From positions 834,342-898,341 of the forward strand of contig SCFE01000096.1 in NCBI GenBank assembly GCA_004352715.1: a stretch of 64,000 nucleotides of DNA, in the 5' to 3' direction. Shown here one piece after another: positions 1 to 11,468 of the stretch; positions within the stretch are counted from its first letter, which is position 1; each line of letters opens with the position of its first letter. The translations under genes were made by a program, and so were the position numbers. This DNA is from Hofstenia miamia. Lineage: Eukaryota > Xenacoelomorpha > Acoela. The notes beneath the pieces were generated by a model that saw only the letters and a program-made list of their open reading frames with translations, was not told the origin of the DNA and did not search any database.

Positions 1-938
1 TAGTCTTGAACTTTCTCGTCTTTTAGGCCGGAACCATAGGACAATCAAGGCATTCATTGCAAGTGGTGAAAAATCGAGAAAGAAACGTGTTGAACATGCA
101 ACAAGGAAGCTAATAATCGCGACATATCTGCTTTAAAGAGGGAAATGACCAAACAGCCACTAAGCTCAAGTTCAAATATCTTTTCTGCGGTCGGACTTGG
201 TGTTACTCCAAAGGCATCTGGTAATCGCATCTTGTAGATGCTTGGAAAAGTGAAAAAACCCAAGAAAAATCACCAATAAATCAACAACATAAGGACAGAC
301 GACTTGCGTGTTGTAAAAAATATATGAAATAGATTTTGGGACAGTTATATGGACTGATGAGATGCGTCCCACACTTGATGGTCCTGACGAATGGGAAAAA
401 GGCTGGATTGTTGATGGTATTGATGCTCTATTACGGTTCAGACGTCAACAAGGTGGTGGTGGAGCCATGATCTGGGCCGGGATTGTCAAAAATAAACTCA
501 TTGGGCCATTTAGAGTTGCTGAAGGTGTTAAAATGAACTTCATAAACTACTAGCAATTCTTGGATAAACACGTATAGGTTGGCTTAAGAAAAAACCTGCA
601 TCTCAGCGCAGGAAAATGATGTTCATGCATGATAACGCAGCTAATCATGTATCCAAGTTCACCGCGGATTGGATGCGTCAAAAGGATACAGAAAAGATCA
701 AGTTATGGAGTGGCCAGCTTCCTCCCCGGACTTAAACTGTATAGAAAACTTGTGGTCCATTGTGAAAAGATGGGTTTATTCAAATTGTGCGCAGTATAAA
801 TCCAAGGAGAAGCTATGGGAAGCAATTGAAGCAGCTTTAAAGTCAATTACACCTGCAGAAATACAACATTTGACGTCATCAATGGATGGTAGACTCATCA
901 CTCTGGTACAGAAGAAATGTGGCTACATCTCAAAGTAA
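1..938 (+). pseudogene. Tc1-like transposase relic (DD37E spacing), cut by the window start
   Basis: Decayed Tc1/mariner-superfamily transposase read in several frames. It begins inside the helix-turn-helix DNA-binding part (LLGRNHRTIKAFIAS near 15-70). The first catalytic Asp lies in WTDEMRPTLDGPDEW (Asp codon at 356), followed by RRQQGGGGAMIWAGIV near 450-490. The second Asp is in HDNAANH (codon at 631) and the Glu in SSPDLNCIENLW (codon at 744). If the single frameshift between them is allowed for, 37 residues separate Asp and Glu, the DD37E arrangement of some Tc1 groups. The C-terminus ends at TAA 936-938. Several stops and frameshifts make it non-functional. The left terminal repeat is outside the window and no right one was recognised in the 100 bp after the stop. 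Confidence 0.9.
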
Positions 939-1065
939 ATATGGATCAATGAAAACTTTTCGGACTCTTTGTTTTGTAATTAACATTACTGTTTTTTATG
1001 CTTATCTTTAAAACGTCTCATCCCGACGCAAAAAAATGTTTATCATTGAATAACAGGAATTTCAC

Positions 1066-1418
1066 AATAATCTGGTTCACTTGAAAATCGATTTTCAATT
1101 TTTTCGGTAAGCAACTTATGAAAATTAAATATTTTGGTATGGATGTTAAAAGAATTAGCTTAGTAGTGTATCAAATAAAGCATGGTTGTCTTCACCAAAT
1201 AGTATTGGTGCGAAATGGAAAAAAATGACTTATATAATAATTTGGTTCACTTGAAAATCGATTTTCAATTTTTTCGGTAAGCAACTTATGAAAATTAAAT
1301 ATTTTGGTATGGATGTTAAAAGAATTAGCTTAGTAGTGTATCAAATAAAGCATGGTTGTCTTCACCAAATAGTATTGGTGCGAAATGGAAAAAAATGACT
1401 TATATAATAATTTGGTTC
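1066..1418. repeat. Tandem repeat, 170-bp unit, two copies plus a start of a third
   Basis: Two near-identical copies lie at 1066-1235 and 1236-1405, and the third begins at 1406 before diverging at about 1418. Only one or two bases differ (aataatctgg against aataatttgg). A further degraded echo of the unit junction (atggaaaaaaattatttgca, then aatttggttcgcagtg) lies near 1588-1627. The near identity points to a recent duplication or an assembly effect. Confidence 0.9.
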
Positions 1419-4110
1419 GCAGTGAACTGTAAATGTTCGTAGCAACACTGACTTCTGTACTATCTCCCCTCTCAATTCGGTAATCAAAATTCTGCCAGTT
1501 CCATTGTATCTTACTACTTATATTATCTTGAGCCAACTGTTGCTTTCTTTGTCCGTTTTCTGTATTCACCTAATAGTTTGTGAAAAAATGGAAAAAAATT
1601 ATTTGCATAACAATTTGGTTCGCAGTGTATTTTGCAGTCTTGTATTAAAATACAACCAAATTCGAATTCAAGATTACATAATTTTGATTAAAGATTTTTT
1701 GGTAATTTCCTTTTAAATTTTATTTATAATGAATACTATAATTGGGTTTTATTAGAAATTGTGTTGTCAAATTCTGAAGAAATGCACTCCTACAACCACA
1801 AATCCATTCAATGGCCTAAATTATGTTTCATCCCATACTCAATCTTACCTCAAGTTAAAATAGAAATAGCAAAACAAATATTTTTGTAGGTTTAAAAATA
1901 GAGTAATCTTCATAGATCTTTTAAATCAAATATTTTTTTTTGCAAACAATAAATTTGCCTAGATATAGAATACAATAACGAAAGCAATGTACATTTATTG
2001 AACTTCCACATGTATCTAAAATTTCAATATCATTGGTTGAAAAATACGGTAAATTATTATTTTAGAGACATTATTTCCAGTTTGATTTTGATAGAAATTG
2101 ACTATAAAAAATAGTAAGATCATTCTTATTCTCCTTATAGAATCTTTTTAAACTGAACATTTTTGTACTTAAAAGAGGTTTTTGTGATATAAAAACTAAA
2201 AATATATACTTTTAGACAATGGATGGCATTGCTCTCAAGACCCTTCCATGGCGATAATACTAAATACCAGATGAACTTTCCTGAAAGCTATTGCGAATTT
2301 TCACTGCCATATACTTTCGACTCTTCTGCATTTGTTGCGGACTTTCATCAAACGTTCAATTTTTTGTATTGATCAGTCAAATAATGTACACTTGTACATG
2401 AGAATTCCTTATATAACCATTACAATTGATGAATTCAAAGCAGATGCAATAATTTCAATGAATTTAAAATAATATATCAATGAAAACAAGAATCTGAAAA
2501 CTCAAACTTTGAGGATGAGATTTGGAGATATTACCATTGTTTGTGAAATATTTTTTCTTGTGTTGCTTAATATTTGAATAATTTTTTGTTAGTTAATAAA
2601 TCTAAAATATGACTTAATTATTACACTGGGAAAATGAAATTTATGCTCTGGCATAATTTTTGGTAAACTGTGTTTAATATTGTTTCAAGAATTTATGCTT
2701 TCAATATTTTTCTATTATATTAACAAATAACTTAAGTATTTCCATTTAAATATTGGTTAAAAAGGAAAACTATAAATTTTGGCTAAAGCTGATCATTATG
2801 CAACTTAAATACGCATTATTGGAATAAATTTCATTTGCAAACAGAGCTATTAAACTATCAAATAATTAAGGAATAAATCAAAAATATGAAAACAGTTTCA
2901 CTAAATATAACTTAAGTGTTGACCAGATGGAAAACTACGTACAAATTGAGATAGATAGATTTATTTCAATTTAAAAATAAACATTGGAAGGTGTCTAAAA
3001 ATATATGTCTTATTGCGTTTACATACAAAGGTACACCTACAAATACCAAGTAATTATTTTACATACAGTTATAAATGAAAATTACTAAAAATCAAAGGGC
3101 ACAAGACTATGCGTGAGCAATAATACGCAAAACAGCATTTCAATTTGAATAATATTCATCGTTCTTGAGAAATTTTCGCGGTTTAAGTAGAAACATAATC
3201 AGCAATTTCCAAGTTAATGAAAAGTGGGAAATCTTGCCAAGATCTTGGACGATTCTTAAATATTCTTGAAAAAAAACTTGTAAGAACTTGGCAAGATATT
3301 TTTAAGATATTCCAAGAATCTTGAAACAAATTTCAGAGAAATGCCAAGAATCATAGAAAATCCTGAAAAGTTTTTGGAAGTTTTGTTAAATTTTTCTTTG
3401 AGTAACTTGAAATTTGGCAAGAAATTCCAAAAGTCATAAAATAAATATGCAAGAAGTTCCAAGAATTCGCCAAAAATCTATAATGTAATTTAGAAGCAAT
3501 GTACAGAACCAATGCGTAACATAATCATGATTATATTTTAAGTTATTTAGTTTCACATAGAAATGACAAATATATATAAATGTTAATAAGATTTTCAACA
3601 TCGACTCTTTCAAGGTTACTGTATATATTCATATTTGATATATTCAATTGCTTGAGTCTGTTTTTCGACAACGTGCTGACATAGGATAGTTTCCATCCAT
3701 ATTTGCGGACTTTCACCATATCTTGCAAAACCGCTTGTAAAATAAGAATATTATATATGTATAGCAAGAAAGTATTTCATTCATTCAAAATTTGATTCAT
3801 TATTACAGAATTTTCATAATTTCTCTTTGCAATAGAAGATCTAAGAATTTTACTTTAATTTTGGAAGTGGTTAAGCATGAAATTGTCCAAGCCATCAAAA
3901 TCAAGAAAATATTGTTTTAGTGAGTTTTTACAATTTCTTTACACAAAAATGCACGAAATTAATGGAATATCTCAAAACAATATATATAATTTGTTTCACC
4001 TTCAGTTATTATTCAGTTTTACATTTCTTATTGAATGCAATTTTGAGATTCTATTTCAGTTTTGAACAATTTATTTCAGTACACTTTGTTGCAGTGTCAG
4101 TTGAACACTA
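1419..4110. other. Non-coding AT-rich stretch
   Basis: No gene, recognisable transposase or RNA gene was seen. Short open frames here are unsupported. The one visible structure is the word array at 3230-3478, listed separately. Confidence 0.6.
3230..3478. repeat. Degenerate array of CCAAGAAT/CTTGCCAAG words
   Basis: The words cttgccaagatcttgg, cttggcaagat, ttccaagaatcttg, tgccaagaatcat, ttggcaagaaattcc and gttccaagaattcgcc recur on both strands within 250 bp. The pattern resembles the short subterminal words of DNA transposons, but no terminal inverted repeat or target duplication was found, so its nature is open. Confidence 0.5.
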
Positions 4111-4112
4111 TT

Positions 4113-4179
<67 letters not shown>
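4111..4179. repeat. Compound (CT)n(AT)n microsatellite
   Basis: About 11 CT units are followed by about 23 AT units. It produces spurious SLSLSLYIYIYI open frames in three phases, which are not genes. Confidence 0.95.
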
Positions 4180-4183
<4 letters not shown>

Positions 4184-4540
4184 TATGGGATTGGGGCCAG
4201 TCGGGGCAGGCATAGGACAAGATTTTACTAAAGTGGGTACCCATTAGGCAAAAGTGGGGCAAAAATACTTTTTAGATAAGAAATATCGAAGTATTTTCTT
4301 ATATCAAAGTTCCCTGCACTCTAAAAAATTTCTAGGTGTTGCAATTTAGGTAACAAATTTTCACCTAGAAATTAAGGTGTTTTACCTTCACTTTTAGGTA
4401 AATTCCGTTAGGTTTCCTCCTTAAATAGATTTCAACTCCAATAACTTAAATTATGAAAATATTGTGCTTTTACAAAGAAGTTGTGAACATTTAGATGATC
4501 CATATCATGTTTTCTTATTTTTTTTCACCTAAACATTTAG

Positions 4541-5400
4541 GTGATGGATATATTCCTAAAATCTAAGGTGTTTCATCTAAAATTTAGGTGACTTAGTAAT
4601 TCCCTGAATTTAAGGTTTTACCTATACATTTTAGTTGGAAGAAAGTATGTAACTAAAATTCATTCTTAGTAAGTGTTACTGACATTTCCTAGTATTTACA
4701 AGAAAGTTTATTATTAGCTCAACAAAATTTGTTGTTAAGATAAAAAATATTTGATCAAATAATGCTTTTTACCAATTAATTGATACAAAAATAAAATATC
4801 AATTTAGTGTATTAAATATAAAAATAATAACAAAAATTTTGTCAAATTGAATAGATTGAGATTACAAAAATTTTCAATCATTTGCAAAATATTATCGCCG
4901 TTAATCTTACTCAAATTATTTCAAATATTTTCATTTTATACAGAAAAAATATTTTCATTAAAATATTGTTTACAATAGTGAGTGTAAGATTCTTGTTTCT
5001 CATTATATATCTAACTTCTCTAGACAGTGTACTTTTTATTTCAGAAATGACTTAAATAAAATCATAAAATTTTTAATGCCTTCACTAACCTATTCGATCA
5101 AACGTTCTTTATAATGATAGATAGACATCACTGTGTTTGATTTCATATCATATATATGTTCGATCACATCACAGACATTGTTATTACGCACAATACGGAA
5201 TAACAAAACGCAATTTTATCATTTTTCATTATTTCAGTTACATTATGACACCATGCACACGTGAATTCGTTTCAGACAGCCAGAAATAGAATTTTAGCGC
5301 ATTGGATTACTGGAAAAATTCTTTATAAAAACATTTTTATTGAAATTGTTTGAGGAAAATATTTTGGAAATTTTTATTTGATGAAAGAGCAAGTCCAAGT
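4541..5400 (+). repeat. Left inverted arm of the piggyBac-type element
   Basis: Pairs with 7605-8624 on the opposite strand. The identity is high but not perfect, and the right arm is longer because of the nested MITE at 8070-8376. The outer part contains repeated TAAGGTGTTT / CACCTAAAATTTAGGTG words that are themselves partly palindromic. Confidence 0.8.
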
Positions 5401-5766
5401 CATATTGTTTTTTGATAAAGAATTTATGTGTGTAACAGATAGCAATTATTATTTTATGTGCGTAACTGCAATTATTTTTCAGTGATGCATTTGAAATTTA
5501 CATGCGTGTACATTCACTGTTAATAAAATCCTAATATATAATATATTTAAAATATAATATATAATTATATTTTAGGAACAATAATTATAATCTATAATTG
5601 CCCAACAGGTTTAACCCCAAGAATTCAGTTTCCAGTTTCTTAAATTAATCTCAACTGAAATTGAGTTAAAAATTCATGTTTGGTGTAAATTTGTTTTGTA
5701 AAATGTCATGTACAAAGAAAAAATCCCAAATATCATATTGAGGACAAAATTACCCAAAACGACTAA

Positions 5767-6720
5767 ATGACATCTAGTGTTGACCTAGTAAACTCTACAG
5801 ATGATGTGCTGATATCAAAAGCTGAATCTTTTTGAAAGGTGATCCACTAATAAAGAAACAAAGAAATGAAAAGACTACAGTTCAAAATCTGATCATCACT
5901 TTGGTCTTACCATATCTTGGCACTGCTCACAACATTAGAGGTGATCATTATTTCTCCAGCATGACGACTACAACTGCTTTGCTAAATGAACACAGAATGA
6001 CTTATGAGAAATAAGCGTGAAATCCTGAAGGTTCTGCACAGCAAAATGGAGTTGCATCAAACGGAATTTGTCTTCGGAGCTCCAAGAAACAAGATTTTTA
6101 TTTGTGCGTACGCAGCAAAGAAGAAGAAAATCGACCACATTATATCGTCCCTGCACCATTCCAAAGAAGTCGGTGAGAGTGAGAAAAAATGCCTATGATC
6201 ATCTTGGATTATAGTTCTGTCAAAGATGGGGTGAATTCCGTCAACCAAAAGTCAAAAACCTATTCTACTAGGTTCCAGACAAAAAGATTGACTGTGGTTC
6301 ATTTTCAAAACTGGCTGGATGTTGGTGCACTCAACAGTTTCACTCTCTTTGGATTGTGTCTTTCTAATTGGACAACATCTCAAAATGGACAAAGACGAGC
6401 CTTCCTCAAAGCTTTGACACTTGAATTGACCTTAGAGCATATGATAAATCGTCTTCAAAATAACCCAGCATTGCATATTTCTGTGGTTAAAAAGATTGAA
6501 AAATTTGTCAGAGCGGTCAATGACGCTCAAAGCATCCATCAGTCTCGTGGATCTGAAGAACAAGTAAAACAACGCTGTTCTCTGTGCAAAGCCTCTGGAA
6601 AAATGTAAAGATTGTGCAATTTGACAAGAATGAACTGTCAAATTTGTAATCAGAGTGTCTGCGGGAAACATTCCAAAGTTGTTAGTATGATTTGTGATAG
6701 TTGTAATTATCACCACTGAG
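5767..6720 (+). pseudogene. piggyBac transposase relic, internally deleted
   Basis: piggyBac transposases cut and paste at TTAA using an RNase-H-like DDD core and a C-terminal zinc-binding domain. A possible N-terminal scrap starts at ATG 5767 (MTSSVDLVNSTDDVLISKAE). The core begins about 5885 with LVLPYLGTAHNIRGDHYFSS, whose GDHYFSS matches the family D-N-x-F-x-S motif and keeps the Asp. After a frame change come NKREILKVLHSKMELHQTEF and IDHIISSLHHSK. The third acidic site reads DGVNSVNQKSKTYS at about 6228-6270, where the family usually has GVDxxDQ, so both Asp are Asn. A cysteine-rich tail follows in two frames (RCSLCKASGK, then NCQICNQSVCGKHSK and CDSCNYHH), ending at TGA 6718-6720. Frameshifts and the missing N-terminal half make it dead. 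Confidence 0.85.
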
Positions 6721-7604
6721 TTTATGATTCATGTAATAAATTTTATCTTTGGAATCACGAAGTTTTGACAACATATATGTAGTATAAAAAGCAAAACTAG
6801 CTTGCAAATTCTTTTAAAACTTTCATAAATTTTATAAAATGACACCAGGTTATCGAAAGTAATGATAAAAACATACATCTTAAGCTATAAAACTTATAAT
6901 TATGCATAATAACAACATAATACTTGTATGATTTTAAAAATCACAAGTCGGCCAGATTAAGGTCGGGACAACGTTGGCCGTTCTAATGTTAATCCATAAA
7001 TTGCGATTTAACATTATATATCTTAAACAACACGCTCTCATTTTCTGTGTAATGTGAGTAATGCAATTTTTTTGAAAAAAAATCATTTATTATTGGATTA
7101 CACAAACAAGTATCAGAAAAAGTGACCCATCTAAGAGTAACCCTACACACGAATGAACCAACGGGTCATGCTGACCTGCTTCCCAACTTGATATAGCCTC
7201 AACTTAAACCCTAATCCAAGAGGTGTTCGTTGTTTGGTATTTCCCCATAAAGACAAGAAGTTTCCTTTCTTTTTATTTTCAACATTTCCTTGAAAAAATG
7301 TTTTAGCTATCAATATCAGTCAAGACTATGGATATTTGACGTAGTTGTGGTAGATTAATTAATTGATTGAGAATTGATTGGAAAAACATTTAGAAAAATA
7401 TTGCAAAAAACATATTTAAAACATTGTATCAAGAGTTGAAAATACCGTCTTTAATATGCAAATCCTGTTTCAACTTATAGTAATCACTAACCTGATACGC
7501 ACTAAGATGATCTTTGATGCAGTGAATTAGATAATTGCTGAGCTTAGGTAATGCTTCTTCATAAATTTGTAGGTATAGCAAATTTACTAAAACATATTTT
7601 CTTG

Positions 7605-8624
7605 GACTTGCTCTTTCATCAAATAAAAATTTCCAAAATATTTTCCTCAAACAATTTCAATAAAAATGTTCTTATAGAGAACTTTTCCAGTAATCCAATG
7701 CGCTAAAATTCTATTTCTGGCTGTTTGAAACGAATTCACGTGTGCATGTTGTCATAATGTAACTGAAATAATAAAAAATGATAAAATTGCGTTTTGTTAT
7801 ATTGAAGGCATTAAAAACATTATGATTCTGAAATTTAAGTCATTTCTGAAATGAAAAGTACACTGGCTAGAGAATGGAGATATATAATGAGAAACGATAA
7901 TCTTACACTCACTATTGTAAACAATATTTCAATTTTACTTTGAACAAGTCTAATGGCGATAATATTTTGTAAATGATTGAAAATTTTTGTAATCTCGATC
8001 AATTCAATTTAACAAAATTTTTGTTATATTTTTATATTTATTGCATTAAATTTATACTTTATTATATTAGGGAAGTGATCCAAATTCAATACGTTAACAA
8101 CAGCGTTAACAAATGGTGTTTTACGTTAACATGACCGTAAATCAAATCGTTAACTTACACTCAAAATAAATTCGCTAAAGATGAAGTTTACTTTAAAGGC
8201 CTGTTTTTTTTCCGCAAATGTTATTACAAATAAGTTTGACACATTTAAGTTCTGCACATTTCTTCAAATATATCTATGCAAATAAATTTATTAAGCGTAT
8301 GCTGACATTTGAAGCTAGAATTGTTGTTTACGGTTGCATTTTCACTTGTTAACGTATTGAATTTGGATCACTTCCCTTATCCATTAATTGGTTAGAAAAA
8401 TTATTTGATCAACTATTTTTGATCTAAAAAACAAATTTTGTTGAGCTAATAATAAACTTTCTTGTAAATACGAGGAAATATCAGTAACACTTACTAAGAA
8501 TGAATTTTAGTTACATACTTTCTTCTAACTAAAAATTATAGGTAAAACCTTAAATTCACGGAATTACTATGTCACCTAAATTTTAGGTGAAACACCTTAA
8601 ATTTTAGGAATATATCCATCACTT
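7605..8624 (-). repeat. Right inverted arm of the piggyBac-type element
   Basis: Inverted copy of 4541-5400. It is interrupted by the MITE at 8070-8376 and stops abruptly at 8624, where the duplicated TTGGCGTTTAAG segment begins. Confidence 0.8.
8070..8376. mobile_element. PIF/Harbinger-type MITE, 307 bp, TTA target duplication
   Basis: The ends are a perfect 31-bp inverted repeat (8070-8100 against 8346-8376) beginning GGGAAGTGATCC, flanked by TTA on both sides (8067-8069 and 8377-8379). A 3-bp TTA/TAA duplication and G-rich ends fit PIF/Harbinger. Just inside the left end, CGTTAAC recurs four times (near 8091, 8105, 8124 and 8146), resembling transposase-binding words. No coding capacity. 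It inserted into an existing arm of the surrounding element, because the homologous left arm lacks it. Confidence 0.9.
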
Positions 8625-8798
8625 GGCGTTTAAGAGAATATTCAAATCTCTTAGATTTACACAACTTAAAATGCTTTTCAAACACAGAAAGCAGCTTCAA
8701 ATTTTTCTCAATACATAAAAGTTTCAATAAAATCACAGACGCCAATTCTAGAATCAAAAAATGTTCATTTTATGTTCATTTATAACACAATATAAATA

Positions 8799-8831
<33 letters not shown>

Positions 8832-9010
8832 NTTGGCGTTTAAGAGAATATTCAAATCTCTTAGATTTACACAACTTAAAATGCTTTTCAAACACAGAAA
8901 GCAGCTTCAAATTTTTCTCAATACATAAAAGTTTCAATAAAATCACAGACGCCAATTCTAGAATCAAAAAATGTTCATTTTATGTTCATTTATAACACAA
9001 TATAAATAGA

Positions 9011-9037
<27 letters not shown>
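8623..9037. repeat. Direct duplication of a 210-bp segment around a single N, probably an assembly artefact
   Basis: The segment beginning TTGGCGTTTAAGAG at 8623 repeats at 8833 with no visible difference, including the run into (AT)n. The junction is a lone N at 8832 inside the microsatellite. Identical sequence either side of an N suggests two contig ends that overlap but were not merged. Confidence 0.75.
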
Positions 9038-9042
<5 letters not shown>

Positions 9043-9170
9043 TAGTTGCATAGATTAAATATACAATACAAATAAAATTTGCTGGCCAAAACTGGGAGGC
9101 CAGTATTAGTTATTTTCGGCCAACTACTGGCCTTTGGCTTAAAATTTCCGGCTGGTTCCAGGTTTTTCAC
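9038..9170 (+). mobile_element. Right-end fragment of the hAT family found complete at 47653-49106
   Basis: The sequence from tgcatagattaaatata through GCTGGCCAAAACTGGGAGGCC to AATTTCCGGCTGGTTCCA matches 48970-49100 with many substitutions. Like the 47.6 kb copy, it directly follows an (AT)n run. The final CAACTCTG terminus is lost, so it is a degraded partial copy. Confidence 0.7.
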
Positions 9171-9539
9171 TAGGTTATCCGTTTCAGGCTGGAAATGTGT
9201 GGCCACTCTTCCCTCTCACAATCTCCTGTTAACTCTTTACTTTTATTAGGAAGGGGTAATATTGCAGGAGGAGTTAATATTTACACTGAACTTCGGCAAA
9301 TCGATGCTTCAACACAAATCACTCAGGTGATAAGGACTTAGGACCACTTGCTGATTTTTATTTAGATGCCAAATGATGACCACTTCAGGACTCCTAGTAC
9401 AAGTATTGTTTATAATTAGCACTAAAATAACTGACAGAAAGATGCTGAACCATACTAAAGTAGAATTGGAACTTTACTATGATTGGAACGGTAGTTGAGA
9501 ACTACCTCTTCTCAGTGCTATTTATAACAAGAAAATTTT
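9171..9539. other. Non-coding stretch before the gag-like relic
   Basis: No gene recognised. It could be the 5' untranslated or LTR part of the neighbouring retroelement relic, but no repeat of it was seen downstream, so this is only a possibility. Confidence 0.35.
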
Positions 9540-10480
9540 TTTCTAATAAAAAACGCAAAACCTACACCAACCAAACCTACTGCCACTTCAATGAAATCCA
9601 TAAAGAAAACAAGATTGCCGTCTTACAAAAGGATAAGCAAGTGAAAATGGAAAGTTAGAAGCCTTGAAAAGGCTCTATACCAAATATGAAATACTAGAGG
9701 AGCAAAACAACTACCTACAAGCCCAAATTGAATTGATTCAAAATAATTGAACATAATGCAAACCTACTTAAACAAGTAGAAGAATGCAATTCTCAAAATA
9801 AACATGTTACTGGTCACTTAATTGCTCAAGAAGTGAAAAATAGAGTACTTCAGCAACAAGTGGAAACTGCTAAGCTCCACTTGAAAAACTTACAATCAAT
9901 CAAAGAGAGACTGAATACAGTAAAAACTCCTGTGATAGCTATAGAACCCACTCTAAATGCTCAAAACACAGGACATCGTGATAATGAATACCCTACTGTC
10001 ATTAAGAATATTAAACCTTAACATTCTATGCCTATAACCATTAATGAGCTAACACCACCAAGGGCTGAGTTCTCTCAGTCACTAATTAACAATCCAATTT
10101 TGAGTAGTCGAAATGATAAACTAGACATGATAACAAACAGATTGAAGGCTATTGAAAGCCCACAAACCAATAAAAAAATTTTCACTTAAATTTACCACCA
10201 GTGGTGATCAATGAAAAGGGAATGCCTCCACACTGCTGTTCATGCAAGACTGATGTCACTTCTCCTAAATTTCTCCCCACAAAATTTTTATGACCATTTC
10301 CACTCTCTAAAACCATGAAATCAATACAAAATTGTACTAAATAACACTGTCTACCAGAAAAATGAAGACATAGAGGAGTATATCTTACAAGTTAAATGCC
10401 TCTATAGACTTAGCCATAGATTGAATGAATACTAATCTCACAATTTATTTACAAATGTAGCATCCGCTACCAAGCTTTAA
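9540..10480 (+). pseudogene. Gag-like coiled-coil coding relic, possibly from an LTR retrotransposon
   Basis: Several overlapping plus-strand frames look coding, with lower A+T at codon positions than the surroundings. One long piece is a heptad-rich coiled coil (LLKQVEECNSQNK near 9760, then LQQQVETAKLHLKNLQSIKE near 9850). Then come ELTPPRAEFSQSLINN near 10047 and LPPVVINEKGMPPHCCSCK near 10190. Near 10350-10450, VYQKNEDIEEYILQVKCL followed by SHNLFTNVASATK resembles the capsid-like segment of retrotransposon gag proteins. Stops at several points and frame changes show it is dead. No reverse transcriptase, protease or paired LTR was found, so the family is not settled. A coiled-coil host pseudogene is the alternative. 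Confidence 0.4.
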
Positions 10481-11123
10481 CAGAGAGTAAAGTATTCTTT
10501 TAAATCATTGTTTCTCATTATATGTGGGTAGGGATGTACTGATGATAACTTTTCACTCTGAAATGAGATACATTATCATATAACTTTATTTAATTTAAAG
10601 TAACTCGATAATGTTTAGGTATATCACTGTTGCAGTTCTTCTCCATGATCTGGCCATGGCCTCTGGCCGAATCTGATCTCTGAATCAATCCACATGTGCC
10701 TCCATCATTGATCAAGTAGCTCCAAGTCTCAGCTCATTGAAGTACTTATGTGTTCCCTATCCTAACTCAGTGCAGCTCTCAACGCTGTTTGTAACTGACT
10801 TAAACTCAATTTGTAATGTGTAATTTAGTACTTTGCAACCTGGCAATGTTACTAGCTGCTTAATAAATATTACTTCAGCCATTACTGAAAACTATTGGCT
10901 TTAATTAATATAATTAGATAAAGTAAATAATTACTTGCAGCTTCCTACCTTACATTTAAATAACAATACATGCTCGGTCTATTTATTGGTCTATTTATAG
11001 GTCACCTAATTTTTTTTAATTAATTAATTATTAGCTTTATTTAGAGTCGAGTGTTTACATTGTACATAAGTATTTACATATTTACAAAATACATATTTAC
11101 AAATATACAAAATACACATGATC
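10481..11123. other. Non-coding stretch
   Basis: No gene seen. About 10600-10900 is less AT-rich (ctggccatggcctctggccg and after) and could be an LTR or untranslated tail of the upstream relic, but no second copy is present in the window to prove it. Confidence 0.4.
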
Positions 11124-11126
11124 TAA

Positions 11127-11326
11127 AGGTGTGTTCCCACTATCGACTTTTATCATCTGTCAAGAAATCGGTGATAAAAGTCGATAGTGTGAACACTCTA
11201 TCTGCTTTTTTATCGGCTGATAAAAGTCAATAGTCTGAACGCTCCATCCGATTTTTTGACAAAACAGCCAGATTACTGTCATCTGATAATTTATCAGCTG
11301 ATAAAAGTCGATAGTCTGAACGGTAC
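11127..11326. mobile_element. Harbinger-type MITE of 200 bp with four GATAAAAGTCGATAG words
   Basis: Flanked by TAA on both sides (11124-11126 and 11327-11329). The ends are related inverted repeats (AGGTGTGTTCCCACTATCG on the left; the right end complement reads GTACCGTTCAGACTATCG). Four copies of the word around ATAAAAGTCGATAG lie within it. The first two form a 25-bp stem with one mismatch around a loop of about 16 nt. The AGGTGYGTTC start is shared with the Harbinger transposase fragment whose end lies at 55478. Confidence 0.75.
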
Positions 11327-11468
11327 TAAAACTAGTCGAATAGCTACTTGAAACTAATTGCTTACATTTCAAGTAGGGAACAGACTTCCTAAACGTAAAT
11401 TATTGTCGTTGAAATATTTCAACTTCAAAATATGTAAACATTGTTTACATTCCAAGACAAACCAATCC

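Larger units (their letters stand above)
4321..8624 (+). mobile_element. piggyBac-derived element with inverted arms of about 0.9-1.0 kb
   Basis: Left arm 4541-5400 and right arm about 7605-8624 are inverted copies of each other. For example, the left run at 5344-5400 (attgaaattgtttgaggaaa onward) matches the complement of 7600-7660, and 4541-4760 matches the complement of 8400-8624. Between them lies a piggyBac transposase relic on the plus strand. The left side carries further AGGTG/CACCT words out to about 4321, so the true left end is probably there. On the right the element is cut off where a duplicated 210-bp segment starts (8623). A 307-bp MITE sits inside the right arm. A TTAA target duplication could not be identified because the right end is lost. 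Arms this long are unusual for piggyBac, so the alternative is a fold-back element that captured a piggyBac copy. Confidence 0.75.

Noticed and set aside
11127-11326. CRISPR-like spaced repeats
   Set aside because: Words alternate in orientation, spacing is irregular and the segment has transposon ends; the genome is eukaryotic.
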